Shown here piece after piece: positions 63,170 through 64,000 of a stretch of DNA of 64,000 bases. The translations under genes and the position numbers were made by a program. The notes under the pieces are model-generated. The model was not told the origin of the DNA. It made no database searches and saw only the letters and a list, made by a program, of their open reading frames with translations. This DNA is from Halobellus sp. MBLA0158 (GTDB lineage Archaea; Halobacteriota; Halobacteria; Halobacteriales; Haloferacaceae). The DNA is taken from NCBI RefSeq assembly GCF_041477585.1, contig NZ_JBGNYA010000001.1, positions 1 to 64,000 on the forward strand. Direction: 5' to 3'. The stretch's first letter is position 1; each line of letters begins with the position of its first letter.

Positions 63170-63703
63170 ATGGCATCCGACTACGGCGGCGTCTTCGGGG
63201 CGTATCCCTACGCCTTCCGGGCCAGCGAGTCGCGGCTGTTCAAGCTCTACGTCGTCGCGAGCGCGCTCGCCGTCGCCCTCATCGGCCTCTTCGTCGGCAT
63301 CGCGCTGGTCGTCCTCATCGGCCAGACTGCGGCGGTCCAAGGCGGGTCGCTCACGCTCTCGCGGGCGTTCTACGTCGTGATCGGCCTGCTCGTCGTCCTC
63401 CCCGCCGTCGCGCCGACGCTCGTCGTCGCGCGTCGGCGGCGGAAGAACGTCGGGGCGTCGGCGCGCCACGAGGCCGCGCTCGCGATCGCGGGGTTCGTCT
63501 TCCTGCTGTCGCTGTACCTCGGCCTGGTCGCGTCGATGCCGGAGACGTTCACGCTGGACGGCGAGACGGTGGCCCGGCCGGCGCCGTCGGGGCTCTTCGC
63601 CCCGGTGATCGCCGCGCTGTACGCGATCCCGCCCGTCCTCTCGTGGATCGTCCCGCTCTCGGGTGCGTCGCTCGTCGGGATCGCCCACTGGCTCTTCCGC
63701 TGA
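63170..63703 (+). CDS. Four-span membrane protein of unknown function
   Basis: 177 residues from the ATG at 63170, starting MASDYGGVFGAYPYAFRASE. About four hydrophobic helices: VASALAVALIGLFVGIALVV, the AFYVVIGLLVVLPAVAPTLV region, AALAIAGFVFLLSLYLGLVA and APVIAALYAIPPVLSW. An Arg/Lys cluster (RRRRKN) lies on the cytoplasmic loop. Probably a conserved haloarchaeal hypothetical; I cannot name it. The upstream Arg-rich extension is rejected. Divergent from pgi. Confidence 0.8.
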   Translation: MASDYGGVFGAYPYAFRASESRLFKLYVVASALAVALIGLFVGIALVVLIGQTAAVQGGSLTLSRAFYVVIGLLVVLPAVAPTLVVARRRRKNVGASARHEAALAIAGFVFLLSLYLGLVASMPETFTLDGETVARPAPSGLFAPVIAALYAIPPVLSWIVPLSGASLVGIAHWLFR

Positions 63704-63772
63704 CGTGAGCCGGCGCTCATCGTCGAGTCCGCGACGAAACCCGCAAGTGCGCCGGCCGTCTACCGGCGGGCG

Positions 63773-64000
63773 ATGACTGACGCCGATCCCACGAGCGAAG
63801 AGCGGATCGAGGGCACCTTCCTCGTGACCGCCGCGGACGACGCCTCGGCGGTCCTGAAGAACGTCGAGAGCGGACAGGTCCACACGCTGTCGTCGAACCC
63901 CGGCGTCGAGCGCAACGACGTCGTCGAGGGCGCCGTCTCGCCGGACCCGCCGATGAACGTCTCTTACCGGCTCATCGAGACGGTCTCGCGGCGGTCGCTG
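63773..64000 (+). CDS. DUF5812-like protein, truncated by the window end
   Basis: The first 76 codons are visible, starting MTDADPTSEERIEGTFLVTA; the frame is open to the last base. Following residues VLKNVESGQVHTLSSNPGVE, then DVVEGAVSPDPPMNVSYRLI, resemble a haloarchaeal family I recall as DUF5812. No motif of known function appears in the visible part. It lies 69 bases after the membrane-protein gene on the same strand. Confidence 0.75.
   Translation, partial: MTDADPTSEERIEGTFLVTAADDASAVLKNVESGQVHTLSSNPGVERNDVVEGAVSPDPPMNVSYRLIETVSRRSL

Overview
The window is chromosomal DNA from a halophilic archaeon of the class Halobacteria. It is very GC-rich, the predicted proteins are strongly acidic (Asp/Glu-rich, often with disordered acidic tails), many genes have an archaeal TATA box 25-35 bases before the start codon (leaderless transcription), and the information-processing genes are archaeal: split RNA polymerase genes rpoA1/rpoA2 and rpoB1/rpoB2, rpoH, aRF1, aIF1, aIF5B, EF-1alpha, EF-2, PAN and Nob1. 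F420 genes (cofE, mer) and haloarchaea-only DUF families agree with this. I see no prophage, insertion sequence, plasmid or CRISPR signal, so this is core genome. I cannot name the genus with confidence.

Left third (1-28 kb): argS, a 48-residue membrane protein, a MinD ATPase with a long acidic tail, and the release factor gene prf1. Then comes a CPBP protease and a PRC-barrel/nob1 operon divergent from infB (aIF5B). A minus-strand run of PAN unfoldase, pyruvoyl arginine decarboxylase and a small conserved protein precedes a dUTPase/dCTP-deaminase-like gene, which faces aconitase. Next are rimI, two haloarchaeal DUF proteins with a NUDIX hydrolase, a peroxiredoxin, engB, a NUDIX-eIF2B fusion, the F420 pair cofE-mer, an MFS transporter and the mismatch-repair pair mutS-mutL.

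Middle (28-42.5 kb): a TVP38/DedA-like membrane protein, then a MoxR-DUF58-transglutaminase operon of cell-envelope type, aIF1, an internally duplicated membrane protein, and an XRE-type regulator coupled by one base to a DASS/SLC13 anion transporter. A complete branched-chain amino-acid ABC operon (livJHMGF) ends with a universal stress protein gene and carries a perfect palindrome in its leader. A tRNA-Ala(CGC) gene follows on the minus strand.

Right third (42.5-64 kb): read from right to left on the minus strand this is the archaeal RNA polymerase and str region: rpoH-rpoB2-rpoB1-rpoA1-rpoA2-nusA, an MscS channel, rpsL-rpsG, a convergent HExxH-containing DUF gene, fusA, a histidine kinase, an ACT-domain gene with hom, and tuf-rpsJ. 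The pgi gene, a membrane protein and a truncated DUF5812-like gene close the window.

No cassette looks like a wholly new defence or mobile system. The most unusual points are: a 39-codon leaderless upstream ORF joined by a GTGA overlap to the ACT-hom genes; an XRE-HTH-like insertion in RNA polymerase subunit A'; a B' subunit whose C-terminal zinc ribbon has lost its cysteines; a NUDIX-eIF2B/R15P-isomerase-like fusion with Ser in place of the catalytic Cys; and an 80-base near-perfect hairpin touching the minD stop codon. No database search was run. Family names rest on motif recognition, and comparisons to named Haloferax genes are from memory.
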